Source: Rallus limicola
Taxonomy: Eukaryota > Chordata > Aves > Gruiformes > Rallidae
Length of the DNA stretch: 64,000 bases
Reading direction: 5' to 3'
NCBI GenBank assembly: GCA_022605955.1
Contig: JAKCOZ010000081.1
Span: 1,240,001 to 1,304,000 of the forward strand
Under the pieces are notes generated by a model. The model made no database searches, was not told the DNA's origin, and saw only the letters and a program-made list of their open reading frames with translations. Shown one piece after another: positions 26,801 through 38,800 of this stretch (its first letter is position 1; each line of letters begins with the position of its first letter). A program made the translations under genes and the position numbers.

Positions 26801-29800
26801 TCCAACAGTGGGCAGTGACTCAGCCACATGAATCATTTATGGCACCGTGAGTCACACTAGGTAGCACACGAAGGCTCTGGATAACCATTACAAGGTTTAG
26901 TTGAGATCAAGAAAGGCACAAGATACTGCACTGTCATTAGTATTTAAAGGAGAATTATTTAATTTGGCTGGGGAGGGGGTGTTTAAGGTATTTTAAAATG
27001 TTAATGCACTGTCTTGCTGGTAAACTAAACTTCTTCTCCCACATGGATTTGAAAGTCCAACCTGCACTTTCTTCTCAGCTTACTGCAGTGTGTGTGTACA
27101 GGAATATCGTCACAACCACGGAGGAAGCTTTCACCAGGAGGCTGATACCTCTCCTCCTGTAATGACACCTCAATGCTAAAAGGTGCTTTGCTCACACTGT
27201 GGTGACACATCTCCATCAACCCAGCCTGTCCTTCCTCTGCGCCAGCCTGGGACGGGACTGGACAGCACTGGGGATGCTCAGGGCAGGAGGCTCCCAGGCG
27301 GGAAGTGGCTCTGCTCTGATGAGGGGGACTTCCCCTCCCACCCCCCATGGGGTCCAGGACCCAAATCCAGGTGACCCCAGGGCACAGCGCCCACAGGGAC
27401 CCTATGGGAGCTGCTCCTGATGGGACCAGGACAGACAGACAGTTGCTCTCCCTCCAGCAGGAACAGAGAAAGCTTGTGTTTAACATTGCTACGGCAAGTG
27501 CTTGGTTCCTCCTTGCTGCTGCTGACCCAGGGCCATTGCAGTGTTTTACAAGCACTAATTAGATCACAGAAGACAGCTAATGCTCTCCATCAGGGAGGTG
27601 CCAGGAGTGCTCTGCCTCCAGCAGCACATGTCTGTCCCCGTTTCCCTGTCCCTGTGCTTTACCCACTCTCCTCTGAGTCCACATTGCAGGACAGAAGCGT
27701 GTGCTGATGGATGGGACTTTTTTTTTTTTAAGGGAAAAGCAAAAGAAATACAACTTTTCAAGGATGTTGCCCAAACTGCAGAGTGACCTCTTAAAGGAGG
27801 AGATTATTTTTATGGTCACAGGAACCTCACGAGCACCACAATCCACCCAGCTTGACCAGAAGAACAGTGACCGTGGTGGGCAAGGGCGCATCACTGAGGT
27901 CACCGGACCCCAGGGAAAGCAGGTCCTCGCTCTCTGCGTACCGATGATCTCACCTCTCAGCTCTCCCAGGTCCAGGGTCTTCCCCAGCTGCTCCAGGAGG
28001 TCGGCCCTTGCCGCGTTCTTCTTGTGCTTCTTGCCGTCGTAGTGCTGCTGTGCCATCATGGGGTTGTTGAACCAGGCTGCGCAGAGCTGGCAGTACCGGT
28101 CCGAGTCTCTCCGCTGATGCGGTGACTGTACCACCGGTGGGTTATCTGTGTGCGGCTGTTTTAGGGAGCTCAGAGCGGTTTCTGTAAAAGGAAACGTTCA
28201 GCCATGAGCTCTCCCAGGCTGTCTCAGCAACAGCAGACCCCGAGGCAGATCCCACATTAGACACAGGGAATAATTAGCAGCAGTTACAGGGTCCCACTGG
28301 GTATTTTGGATGGTACTGCTTGGAAATCTACCATTTCTCATTAAAAAAAGCAGCATGAAAGGATAGCACAGGACTGTTCCTCAACTCCCTGCATTTTCCT
28401 AGCCGGGAGAGGAGGATGCTCTCATTGCAGCCTCGCATCTCATCACTGTTGTGACTAAACCTGCCAAACTTATCCTACTTCAATTGCGACTTCCAGGAAA
28501 AATTGCCAGTGGGTAATAAACAAAACATGCAAAGCCATCTACTTCTCAAGAGAGACAGACAGATTTATCATTATCTCAGGATTCCTTTTTTCCCCCCAAT
28601 TTATTTGGTCTCAGGAAGAATAGGGAAAGCTGCAGGGATTGTGAATTCTCACAGATAAAAAAAAAATTCAGCAGCCTGACCTCTCATTCAAGTAACCCCA
28701 CACTGTGAACGGACAGGTCCCAGTAACCCATGACCTTCATTTAATTTCATCTCCCTTCATATTCACCCAAAGGCTACCTGGGAACACAGAGGCCATTCTC
28801 CAAATAATTTCAAAGGGAAAATGGGTCATTAGTCTTTACATAATGGAGCTGCACCTTGTTTGCCAGAGCCTTCCTACTTTGAAAGAGTCAGCAAAGCTGT
28901 GGAAAAAACAGTTTGAAGTAAAACAAAGTTCAGATAACGTTGGGATACAAAAATACACAATGACTAGTGCTTAATTACCACACTTCCTTCAAAAATTCCC
29001 TTTCATGTGGGTTTTTTCCTTTCCTTTTCTTTTCCAGATGAAATGCCTACTATCTAAATAATTAACAAACCGCTCTCTCCCTGTCAGAAGGACAGGCAAA
29101 CTTTAAGGAGGTGAAGAGGAGCTTGATGACTCCTTTGATCATTAAGCTCCATGCTCTTGAAGCCCCGGTGAGAGCGCGGCTTGGCAAGTGATGGACCCAC
29201 CTCAGCGCCTGACGTTGGCACCAGCGGGCGAAGTGGGGTTATATTTAGATGGATAATTACGACTGAAGCTCACTGTGATTGACTCCATGGCTCAAGAAAG
29301 TTAATACCATCACAAATCTTCCACTGACCTGCTCGGGAAGGGATGTCTATTAACTTTCCTCAAGGAAATTGTATCTTACATATAGCGTTACTTACAACCT
29401 TATCAATTTCCAGGGGTTTATGAGCTCCTATTGTTTTTGACGACAACTGCCAAGGTATCAGAGTTCCGTGTCCGGGCGCTGGTCAGGGCACTGTCACCCT
29501 CCTCACGCAGCCATCTCCGGACAAGCACCCAGAGCCGTGTTTCCTCCCACTGCCCAGCACAAGAGAGTCAAGCTCCTTCATTAATGAAGTGATTACACCA
29601 CGGGCTCCTGCAGAAGATCTCTTTTCCTCTCCTGCTACCTCATGAATCCCATTCGGATTCATATCGCCCCACCAGAGTATTCCTCTGCCAAGCTCCTGCT
29701 TAACCAGCCGAGATAGAAAACAAGCAGGATGCTGACCAAAAAAACCTTCCTCCTTTGGCTTGGCCCCCAGTGCCCCTTGCAGCACCCTGGGTCTGCACTC

Positions 29801-32800
29801 CGACATATCCCTGCTCTGCTGAGGCAGTGGAGGTCAGTGGCTGTGGTGCTGCCTCCAGGAAAGTGGCTCCTGAAAGCTCCAGTGAGCAGCACTTGGGAAG
29901 GACCCGGCTCTATTTTGCTCCTAAAACCAACATCTATGCCAGCCCCTGTTTCTGTAGCTCACCACCAGCCCCCCAGAGGTGCACGCAGCAAACAGAGCAG
30001 ACACACCACAGAGCAGAGCTGGGCCAAGCAAGGGGATGAAGAAGAAATTAGGGAACAACAACATTGCCTGTCCAAAGGTTATGAAGACTGTGCCTACACT
30101 TGACTCCCAAAAAGCAAATGAGTACGTGCAGAGCACCCCCTGAGGAGCCCTCCCCACAGAAAGGTTTGGTGTCCTGGGCTGCCCTGTGAGGGGACCGGGC
30201 ACAGACCTGGGGATGCTGTGTGGTGCCAGCCCTCTGCTGCTCCGTGGGACAGGCCTGAGCCACACCAGGCACAGCCAAAGCACCAGGACTGGGATGCAGA
30301 GATGTTTGGGCATCTGCAACCAACCAGCTGTCGCAGCAGTGCAGGGCTGTGATTGACGTGCTGCTCTCCAGGCCCCAGGCTGTAAAGTTAAATCTCTTGG
30401 GTCTTTCAGTCAGCTTTCTCCTTGTTTATATGTTTGCTGTCACCAGAGGGGAACCAGGGAGGCCGATGTTCACAGAGCTGGTGGTGTCCGCAGGAGTTAC
30501 ATCTACCGCTCGCTGAAGGAATACGACTGGAGCATCCTCATCCTCTGCTGTTCGGCTGGTAACTGGACCAGTGGCCCTGTGGCTGCACATCCGAGCCCTT
30601 CTCAAGTCAGCTGGTGGCTTGTGCTCATCCAAACGCAGTGCAGGAGGCAGGCTGTCAGCAGGGCTGGCATTCCTGCTTCAGGAGATTGCTCCAGAGTCCC
30701 CATTCCAACTCCAGCCCTACTCCAAGCCCACTGCAACACCCGGACCCTCAACTGGCTGTGGGCTGCAGCCCCCACAGCAGAGTCCCAGTGCTGCACCCTC
30801 TGCCCATGTCGCATGGTTACTCCCCCAGATCAGGGATTCCCTCTTAGCACACACCATACAGCCAATTTCCTTGCAAAGCCACGTTCCTCAGGCTCCGCTC
30901 CCAACTAACACCAGTCCCAAGGTGTGCTGAGCCCAGCCTTGCGACTAAGGAAGCATCCTGCGTCTTCGCAGTCCTCCTGAAGTGAAATAAAGCTGACTTC
31001 TCAAAAAACCCCGTGGATTTATCATTTTGATAAGCACCTCATAGCTACTACATAACAGAAAATACCCTCACTCCCCCTGCAGCGACATGAAAATTAATAA
31101 TAAACACCCGCAAAACATCAAATGTTAAAAACGTGTCTCCACCTAAAACACAAACATAAAAGCTGCTAGTTTGACTATTTCAAGTATTTCAAAATGCTAA
31201 ATAGCTCATGACAGTCTGCCTTACGTTCCCTTGTGCTGTGGGAGGGAAGTGAGAAAGCCTTACTTCGCTGCAAGAAGAAAAATATAAAGTTAGAAACACT
31301 TCAGCGCTCTGGTGATGAACTGATGTTTGACTTCTTTCTTGCATGCAAAGCTTTTTATTCATAGCTGCACTTCAACAGCACCCGACTTCTTCGTCATCGC
31401 CGCTCTCCAGGAACCGAGCACGAGGACGAGAATGTAACTGATCCACAGCCATGGGGTGCTGGAGAAATCCAGCCTTCCTCAGAAGTCAAACCTAAGACTA
31501 TGGCAGGCTCCAGGCACAGCTGGATGGATCATAGAATCATAGAATCACAGACTGGTCTGGGTTTCTGGCTCTTCTCAGCAATGGCAGCGACAGGACAAGG
31601 GGCAATGGGCACAAGCTGGAGCAGAGGCAGCTCCATGGGAATGTCAGGAGGAACTTTTTCCCTGTGAGGGTGGCAGAGCCCCGGGACAGGCTGTCCAGAG
31701 AGGTTGGGGAGTCTCCTTCTCTGGAGACATTCAAACCCACCTGGATGCATTCCTATGGGATTTAGCCTGGGTGATGCTGCTCTGGCACGGAGGTGGGACT
31801 GGATGAGCTTTTGAGGTCCCTTCCAACTCCTGATGCTCTGTGACTCTGATCTGTAAAGCAGGTCTGAACCCTCCCGGAGGCAGGTGACTGATGCTGCAGC
31901 ATCCACATCTGAATTATGCAGTAGGAACACGGGGGCAAGAACTGCTGGGCACAGTGGAGATGCACACTAACATCCTGCCCCACTTGACATACTGTGCTCA
32001 GAGTTGAGGACTGATGTGACCTCTGTGTTGATGAGAGGGAAGCCTGTTCTTTACCAGCACAGCAGAGTTGAGATAAACATTTCACCCTGTGGAGTGAAAC
32101 ACTGGGAATTCCAGGAGCTGCTCTCCAGTATAACATTAACTGGAGCTCCAGCACCATGCTGCTTGCAGGGCAGAGCGTTCAGCAAGCAGGCACACGTTGG
32201 ATGTTCAGCAGAGGTACCTCCAGAAATCCTTCCCTCTGCCGCTTTCTGCCTGGAAACGGATGCAGGTGCTGGGTTGGGAAGAGTGGCTCTGCGGGGGTGA
32301 AGCCTCAAGGAATCTCTGGCCAGCGGCAGCCTTGCAGCACAGCATCTCTCAGAGTCAATGCCACCAGGAACCATGACGAGGAACAGAATTCCAGTCACAG
32401 ATACTCTTCAAATTTCCACCTTTACTGAGAATGTTGCTTTTTCCCCAATATTTTGTGTTGGGTTCTTTTTTTCCCCTGGAAGCTGCTGCTCCTCAAACAG
32501 CTCCAGAATTCTTCCTAAATTTTCCCCGCAGTTTCAACTGCATTCATTAGTCTTCATCTCGTCCCCTAAATTAATTTAGTCTCTGTGCAGTCTCAAGGCA
32601 TGCTGTGGTCCACAGAGGCAGCTGAACGTCCCTGTGAAATCCTGCAAAGATGGTCAGGGCAAAGGATTTCACAGACTCTTTCCTCCCTTTACACACAGAC
32701 CTGCTAATTCTGGCAGGGCAGAACTTCACAACAGCTTCAGGTAGCAGAATAAACTATCATGTGCTTCTGAAAAATCAGTCACTGAGATCCAAAGGGGTTT

Positions 32801-35800
32801 ATTAATCTCTATTTGCCTATTGCCACTAAAACACCTGCTCAGATTAACTGCGTAAACTTAATCTCAGGAACTTTGAAACACATTTTAAGCTGGGTTGTTT
32901 TGGGGTTTTTTGGTAATTAAGAGATTATGAGAGTTTAAATATCTGTATAGACTTTCTCACTTTTTCTGGTCACATCAGAAAGTTAAAATAAATCCTCTTC
33001 AATGCTTAGGGAAACACCAAGTAAAACAGGCAGCCCCTTTAATGGTCTGAAGGATTACTGTGCTGTCATCAGAAGAGGAGCTTGATCTCTTTTAAAGACA
33101 CCAACCATGAGCTCGTGCTCCCAAAGTGCCCACTGCTCCATCACTGACTCAATTCCCAGGTCCCCAGAACACTGGGGGGCTGGGTCCATCCACAGCTACA
33201 CACCACTGGTCACCAGTACCCCTGAATCGCTGCAAGGCAGGGTCTTGTTCCTGAGCAGATCAGTCCTACCTTCATCGTTATTTATCCCCACTAAAGAAAT
33301 CAAAGGGAAAGCAGACTGCAACTCTTTGTGCTGGGTGATGTGGGAGCATCCACATGCCAGTCACACAGCTCCAGCACTGTGGGAGGGGGCTTGGGGATGC
33401 AGCATACCCAACAACAGCCTTTTAATGACAGGGATTCCCCCAAGGAACACCTCTCCAGCCTCCATCACTGAGCTTCCATGGCCAATGCTGCAATGTTCAC
33501 AGGCCTTTTGGCAAGCAGGGCTTTAGGGAGAGCCTCCGGAATGCCCTTCCATGGACTTGGGAAAGAAAGGTGGCTGGATAGTCCCAGTGATGAATTCCTG
33601 CTGAAAAACACTCAGATACCCTGTAGCCACGTGCCTGGATACACCATTGTCACAGACAGGCATGAAGCCCCCAGGGGTGGGATGGTTTCCCCCCTCAGGA
33701 GCACCCAGCACCATTAGGGCTGGGCATGGTCAGCTCCAGGACTTGTGAGCACTGAAGCCTCAGAGGCTCCATCCAAGAGGCTAAAAGCTGCCCAGTGCCA
33801 GCCATGACGGGCAAGGAGGAAAATCCAGTGGAAAAGTGCTGGGTGACTCTGTAGAGTGTCCTGAAAAATGCTGTGTCCAAAGGGCATGTTTCTGAGATCG
33901 ACTGGAGTGCAAAAGGCGCCTGTTAATGTATTCCTGCTGCTCAGCTTCATCAGATCAAGTGTCTGGAAGAGCTGATGAGTCCTTGAGTTACTTTCCTAGT
34001 GATTATAACGGCTGGAGAGCCCATTACTCTTGGAGCACAGGGTGCAGCTCCCTTGGAGTCACAGAGAGTCGCCTCGGCCCCAGCGCTCCAGGCAGACCCC
34101 AGGCTCCCAGCTGCTGCCCCTTTCCAAACAGCCCCAGACCCACAGGGTCCTGCCAGTGATGGCCCCAGAGGTCCTGGGCATCTTCCCCCATTGTCAGGTG
34201 AATCCAGGTTGTTGGTGTAGGTGGGAATCGGTCCCTGAAACCCAGCACCCCTCAGGAACTCACCTGGATTTAACCAGAAATGCCAGGTCTTGCAGCAGGC
34301 CCTTTGGGTCCTGAGGAGAAACCGCTGTAGGGCTGCAGACCGGGACAGGGCTCTGAGACCTAAGGCAAGCACCAGGCAATTAAATACCTTTAGGAATACA
34401 GCACTTCTTTCTTCGCCCTTGTAAAGCTTTGCTGGCTGCAGAGAACAGTTTGAGGAGTCCTAAAGTGAGTGGGCTGCACGCTGTCACGTTTGGTGAGGTT
34501 AGACTGTCCCGCTGGCTCGCCACGGGATGCTCTGTAGTGGCCAGCATCCCCTGCCACCCACAAGACTCACATCCCAGTGCCCCAAGTTTCCTGATGTATG
34601 ATGACAGCTCATGAACTCTGCCACACCTTCACTTACCGAGCCTTCTGAGAGCTCACTCAGTTAAAACAAGTTAGCCACCATCTAAAGTGATTCCCAGAGC
34701 TCCCTCTGGCAAGGGGGGTAACACTTCCCAAGCCAGTCCTGACAAAGGGCAGATGAAATTCTGTGTATCAGCGTCTACAGTCTGTAAAGTTAAAAAAAGC
34801 AACAAAACCCAAGAGCCAACATCCCCCTCCCTAACACTAACCCTAACCCTAACCCCAAACCCTAAACCCTAACCCTAACCCTTGATTCAATCACGTCTCG
34901 GATTTGTGCACATCATGCCAGGCAGGGTGTAAAATGCAGAGCTGAATTTATATCCTGATCCAAAGGAAGTGTCCCCAGTAGCAAGGCTGGGATGCATCTG
35001 TCTGCGGGCCCATGGCCCAGTTACCCTGCCTGGTTAGCAGGAGGAATACTTTGTTCAAGCATCCTCCAGTGTGACAACCACAGTGGAAGTTTTGTTTCAC
35101 TGTATTTTTGGGGTTTGCAGAGGCTTTATGGTTAAGCAAACAATCAGATGGGGAAGTTATCCAATCCCAACATCTGACTTTTTAAATGTGGAAGTTAATA
35201 GGCTCGCATTATTGGGGTCACCAGGGGAGAAAGGATGAATACCCATCTGGGCAACAATCAAAAGACAATCCATCCCACTGTTTTTAAAGCCCAGGGTTCC
35301 CTCTGAGGTAAAAGCAAATAATACCCTGCTCTGTACAGTAAGACAAAAGGTTTATTAAACATATGAGCTGATGAATAACTTCTGATAATTAAGGTGAGAT
35401 GTGGCTATTCGTGCTTGAGGAAACATTGCCTTCCACTGAGCACGGAGCCAGAGGTAGGGCTCTCACAGCCCTCCCTGACAAACCACTAATCTATGGGAAC
35501 AAAGCAGACAATGACAAGCATCAGCAATTGTTAAAGGTTGTTATGACAGCGACAGGAGCGAATAGCTGCTTCTGGCAGCCTCCATCACTCAGCTATCCAT
35601 TTGCTGCTGCCGCACAGACACCGCGCCGGCGCCTCAGCCCTGGCACAGTGAGCCCACTCCACCCAAAGCTGGACCCTCCTGCTCCGTCTCGCTGCCTGGA
35701 CCTACCTGTGGCTTTTAATGTTGGTTGTTCACCTAGCAACAGTTTTAACCTTTTGGCATGGATTTTCCCTTGGTAATGCGATTCGGCCACCACTGCTGAG

Positions 35801-38800
35801 GTAAAGGACATATTACATAGTGTGCAGCATTTGTTCTTATCCACTGAGTCACCATCACTGCCCTGGGTGGAGACAAAAAACACAAGACAAAAAAAAAAAA
35901 GAGGTGTATAAGCCCACCAAGCACAGTCATGGAGAAAGAAGAGAGAGGAAGCCAGGTCGTTATGCTAAGGTGGTTTCCAAGGGGTTTCCCTTACTTGTCA
36001 TCCCTGGTCCAGCCCTGCTCAGCCAGTGGATGTCTCTGACCCCTGGGCACTCCCAAGCTCCCAGCACCCTGGCTCCCATTGTGGCACTGGGAGCTTGTCC
36101 CACTGCTCTCTGCTCCCCCTCCCTGGCTGAGGGATTCATCCTTCACCCAGACCCTCAGTCCTACTCCTGCTCCCTGGCTGAGCCATACTCATCTGGTGCT
36201 TCCCCTGCCATCACACACCGCTGTTTTCCCTGGCTGTACGAGAGCCCAGAGCAGCTGGGGATGGGATGGGATGGGATGGGATGGGATGGGATGGGATGGG
36301 ATGGGATGGGATGAGATGGGATGGGATGGAAGTGGGACAGGTGGGAGAAGCAAACAAATCAGCAGGACTCACATGGGATCACACACCAGCCCTGGACACC
36401 TCCTGACACCCTGCCTCGGCACGGCCATTCCCAAGCCCTTGGAGGAGAAACCCTTGACCCCCACTTTTGTGCAGAGACCAAAGTACTGCTCAGCCAGAGG
36501 GTCAGGGAGCCCTGGCTGCACTCCAGGCATCTGCTCCACTGGGCAGGAGCTTCACAGGCCACTTGGCCACCTGCCCATCTGCCAGGCTCAACACCCCTCC
36601 GCGGGCTAACCGGAGGAGCCCAAAGGCAAAGGCAGCCTTGGTGCCCAGGCTAAGGCCAGGAATAAACACCACTGCAGCCTTCACAGAGAAGGAAAAAACA
36701 GAGCAAAGCACCTAAAGAACACACCTGTGCACTGCTCCTTGCAGGCAACGGTAAAACAACTCATTCCAGACACCAGTGCCACCTATACCAAACTCGCTGT
36801 GGTGGCCCGCAGCCCTGTCTGGGGACCTGGGTGGTGAAACACCCTGGTGCAAAGGTGGCACGCCAGCGTGAGACCTGAAGTGCTGGCCAACACATGGCAC
36901 ATGGATGCTTTTAAGAAGGTACAAACGCACCATCCAGTATTTCGGTGCCAGTGAGCGGCTCTTGTGGCTGCACAGACACAAAGTAGGAGCCACTCCTCGC
37001 AGTTCCTAATTGCTGCATCCTTATTTTACACAAGTAAATCACAATTTAATGAACATATTGTCTCCACCCTTCATAATGGTTATTCCTGGAGGAACAAAAG
37101 CAGCGTGGCTCTGCTGGCTGCCTGAGCAGGAGTGGCTGTAGCGGAAAGCTGCCTGCTCCCAGCACAGCCATGTCCTTGCCCATACCATTGTGCATCCTGG
37201 ATACTGCAGCCGATCCCAGTGTCCCATCTGGACACCCGTGAGCTCTGAGCATCCCAGCGTTACCCTTGACACCTCCCAACACCCAGGATGGAGGTATCCC
37301 TGCTTCGCAGGCACAGATGCGTCTGCTGGGATCCCTCCCTGCTCTGACAGGGGTTTCTGCCCCCAGTGCTGGGGGATGCAGGGGAGGTGGCAAGCCAGGT
37401 GAGGAGAGACAGAGCAGCATGGGCAGGTTTGGGAGAAGAGCTCACCAAGAGCCCTGGGCTGATCATCCATCAGCAGAACACAACTGCTGCTGTCAGCAAA
37501 TGTTTGTGGACAAGCTGCTCCCACAGGTACAAGGGTAAGTGTGCAAAGAGCAAACAGGCAGGGGAAAAGCACATTGGCACCATTTGCCACAGTTAATTCT
37601 TCAGTCCAGGTCACAAAGGAAACAGGAATCACTTTTAGGGCTGTACATGCCTGGCTTTGCTTTTCTAGAGATCTCGGTGTGTTCCATCAGCCATGGAACT
37701 CAATTTATAAGTGATCTCTTTTGGAAACACTGCTTTGTGCAGAGCAAGACCTTTCCAAAACTGGAAAGGGACCTGCTGCGTGCAGGTCGTTAGCATCCCA
37801 GCTCAGTCCCTGGACAAGAGGGTCAGATCTGGCCCTTGTGCCAGGGTGAAGCTCCCTCCAGTGACAAGCCATCTGGAGACAGTCGTGCACTCTTTTTCTG
37901 GGGTTTGGGTGGGGGTTTTTTGGTGTGTGTTTTTTTGTGGTTTTTTTTTTTTTTTTTTAAAGCAAATATTCCAACTGCTGGTATCCAGACAAACCAGAAA
38001 ACAGCCTGCTTCCAAAGCTGGGATCTTCATTTCACAACAGCTTCACAGCAAGATGCAAATGCATTCTGCGGCTCATCCCCATGCAAGGCTCAGCACTCAC
38101 TGGGGCACACAACTGGTCTTGAGCCCCTGCACACACAAAGCACATTCCTGGGAATGATGTCACTGCCAAAGGGACAGCAGAGACAAAGGTAAAGTCCAAA
38201 ATCTGGCTGCCCACCAGCACCACACCTCCAGCACACCCTAAGTGCCTCTGGCAGCCCTCAGGCACCCTGGGACCCCATCGGGACCTCAGGGATGCCCCCT
38301 GAGCATCCCATACTGTGGGGCAGGAGAGGGGCTCTGCAGTACTTGGGAGAGCAAACCACAGTCAGCAGCTGAACAATGGTATAAGGTCATTTTCTCCCCC
38401 CAAAATACCCACAATTAGAAACCGGACAAATTTTCATCACTTTTTTGTTGTTGTTAACTATAAATCAACTTAAACCTTTGGGAGAAATCTCAAGGGGTGG
38501 TAAGTACTGTTCTGAGTGTAATTTGCACTTCTTTTAAATAGGTTTCTCTCAAGATATTTTATATCTTCAAAGGGAAATCACTTGAAAGTTAAGAGCAGAG
38601 GAAAAAAAATTTCTCAGGCTCTATTGATCATCAGCAGAGAGCCTCCAACTGAGCTCGTCTGGAAACCTGATACGCTTCGGTCCTTAAGCACCAGGGTCTC
38701 CCTCTTCCTGGTCTGCTCTTCAGAGAGTTTTTTTTTCCTTCACAACCTACTTTCACAACTAAACTGCAGTTAAAAAAAATAATAATTAAATAATTTGAAC

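Larger units (their letters stand above)
17125..27953 (-). other. ZMAT4: ZMAT4 intron 4
   Basis: 10.8 kb between coding exons 4 and 5. It is the intron richest in CR1, with pieces at 21218-21256, 21469-21870, 22658-23108, 23836-24309 and 26213-26501. It also holds a 36-base direct repeat (19885-19920 and 20731-20766) and an AT-rich block at 25380-25620. No other exon recognised. Confidence 0.85.
28182..35705 (-). other. ZMAT4: ZMAT4 intron 3
   Basis: 7.5 kb between coding exons 3 and 4. It contains an interstitial telomeric repeat (34829-34882), a CR1 pair (31527-31848) and a block at 29040-29460 whose composition suggests possible regulatory DNA. A CpG-rich patch (about 35605-35635) lies close to exon 3. 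The rest shows nothing recognisable. Confidence 0.85.

Noticed and set aside
34829..34882. True telomere or contig end
   Set aside because: Unique sequence continues on both sides, and ZMAT4 exons lie on both sides too.
36079..36609. 176-codon + strand frame with repeated G-W-D-G-M units
   Set aside because: The repeats are only the ATGGG microsatellite translated; flanks are not protein-like.
37941..37958. T18 run as the poly(A) tail of a minus-strand retropseudogene
   Set aside because: No gene-like sequence or target duplication is visible beside it.
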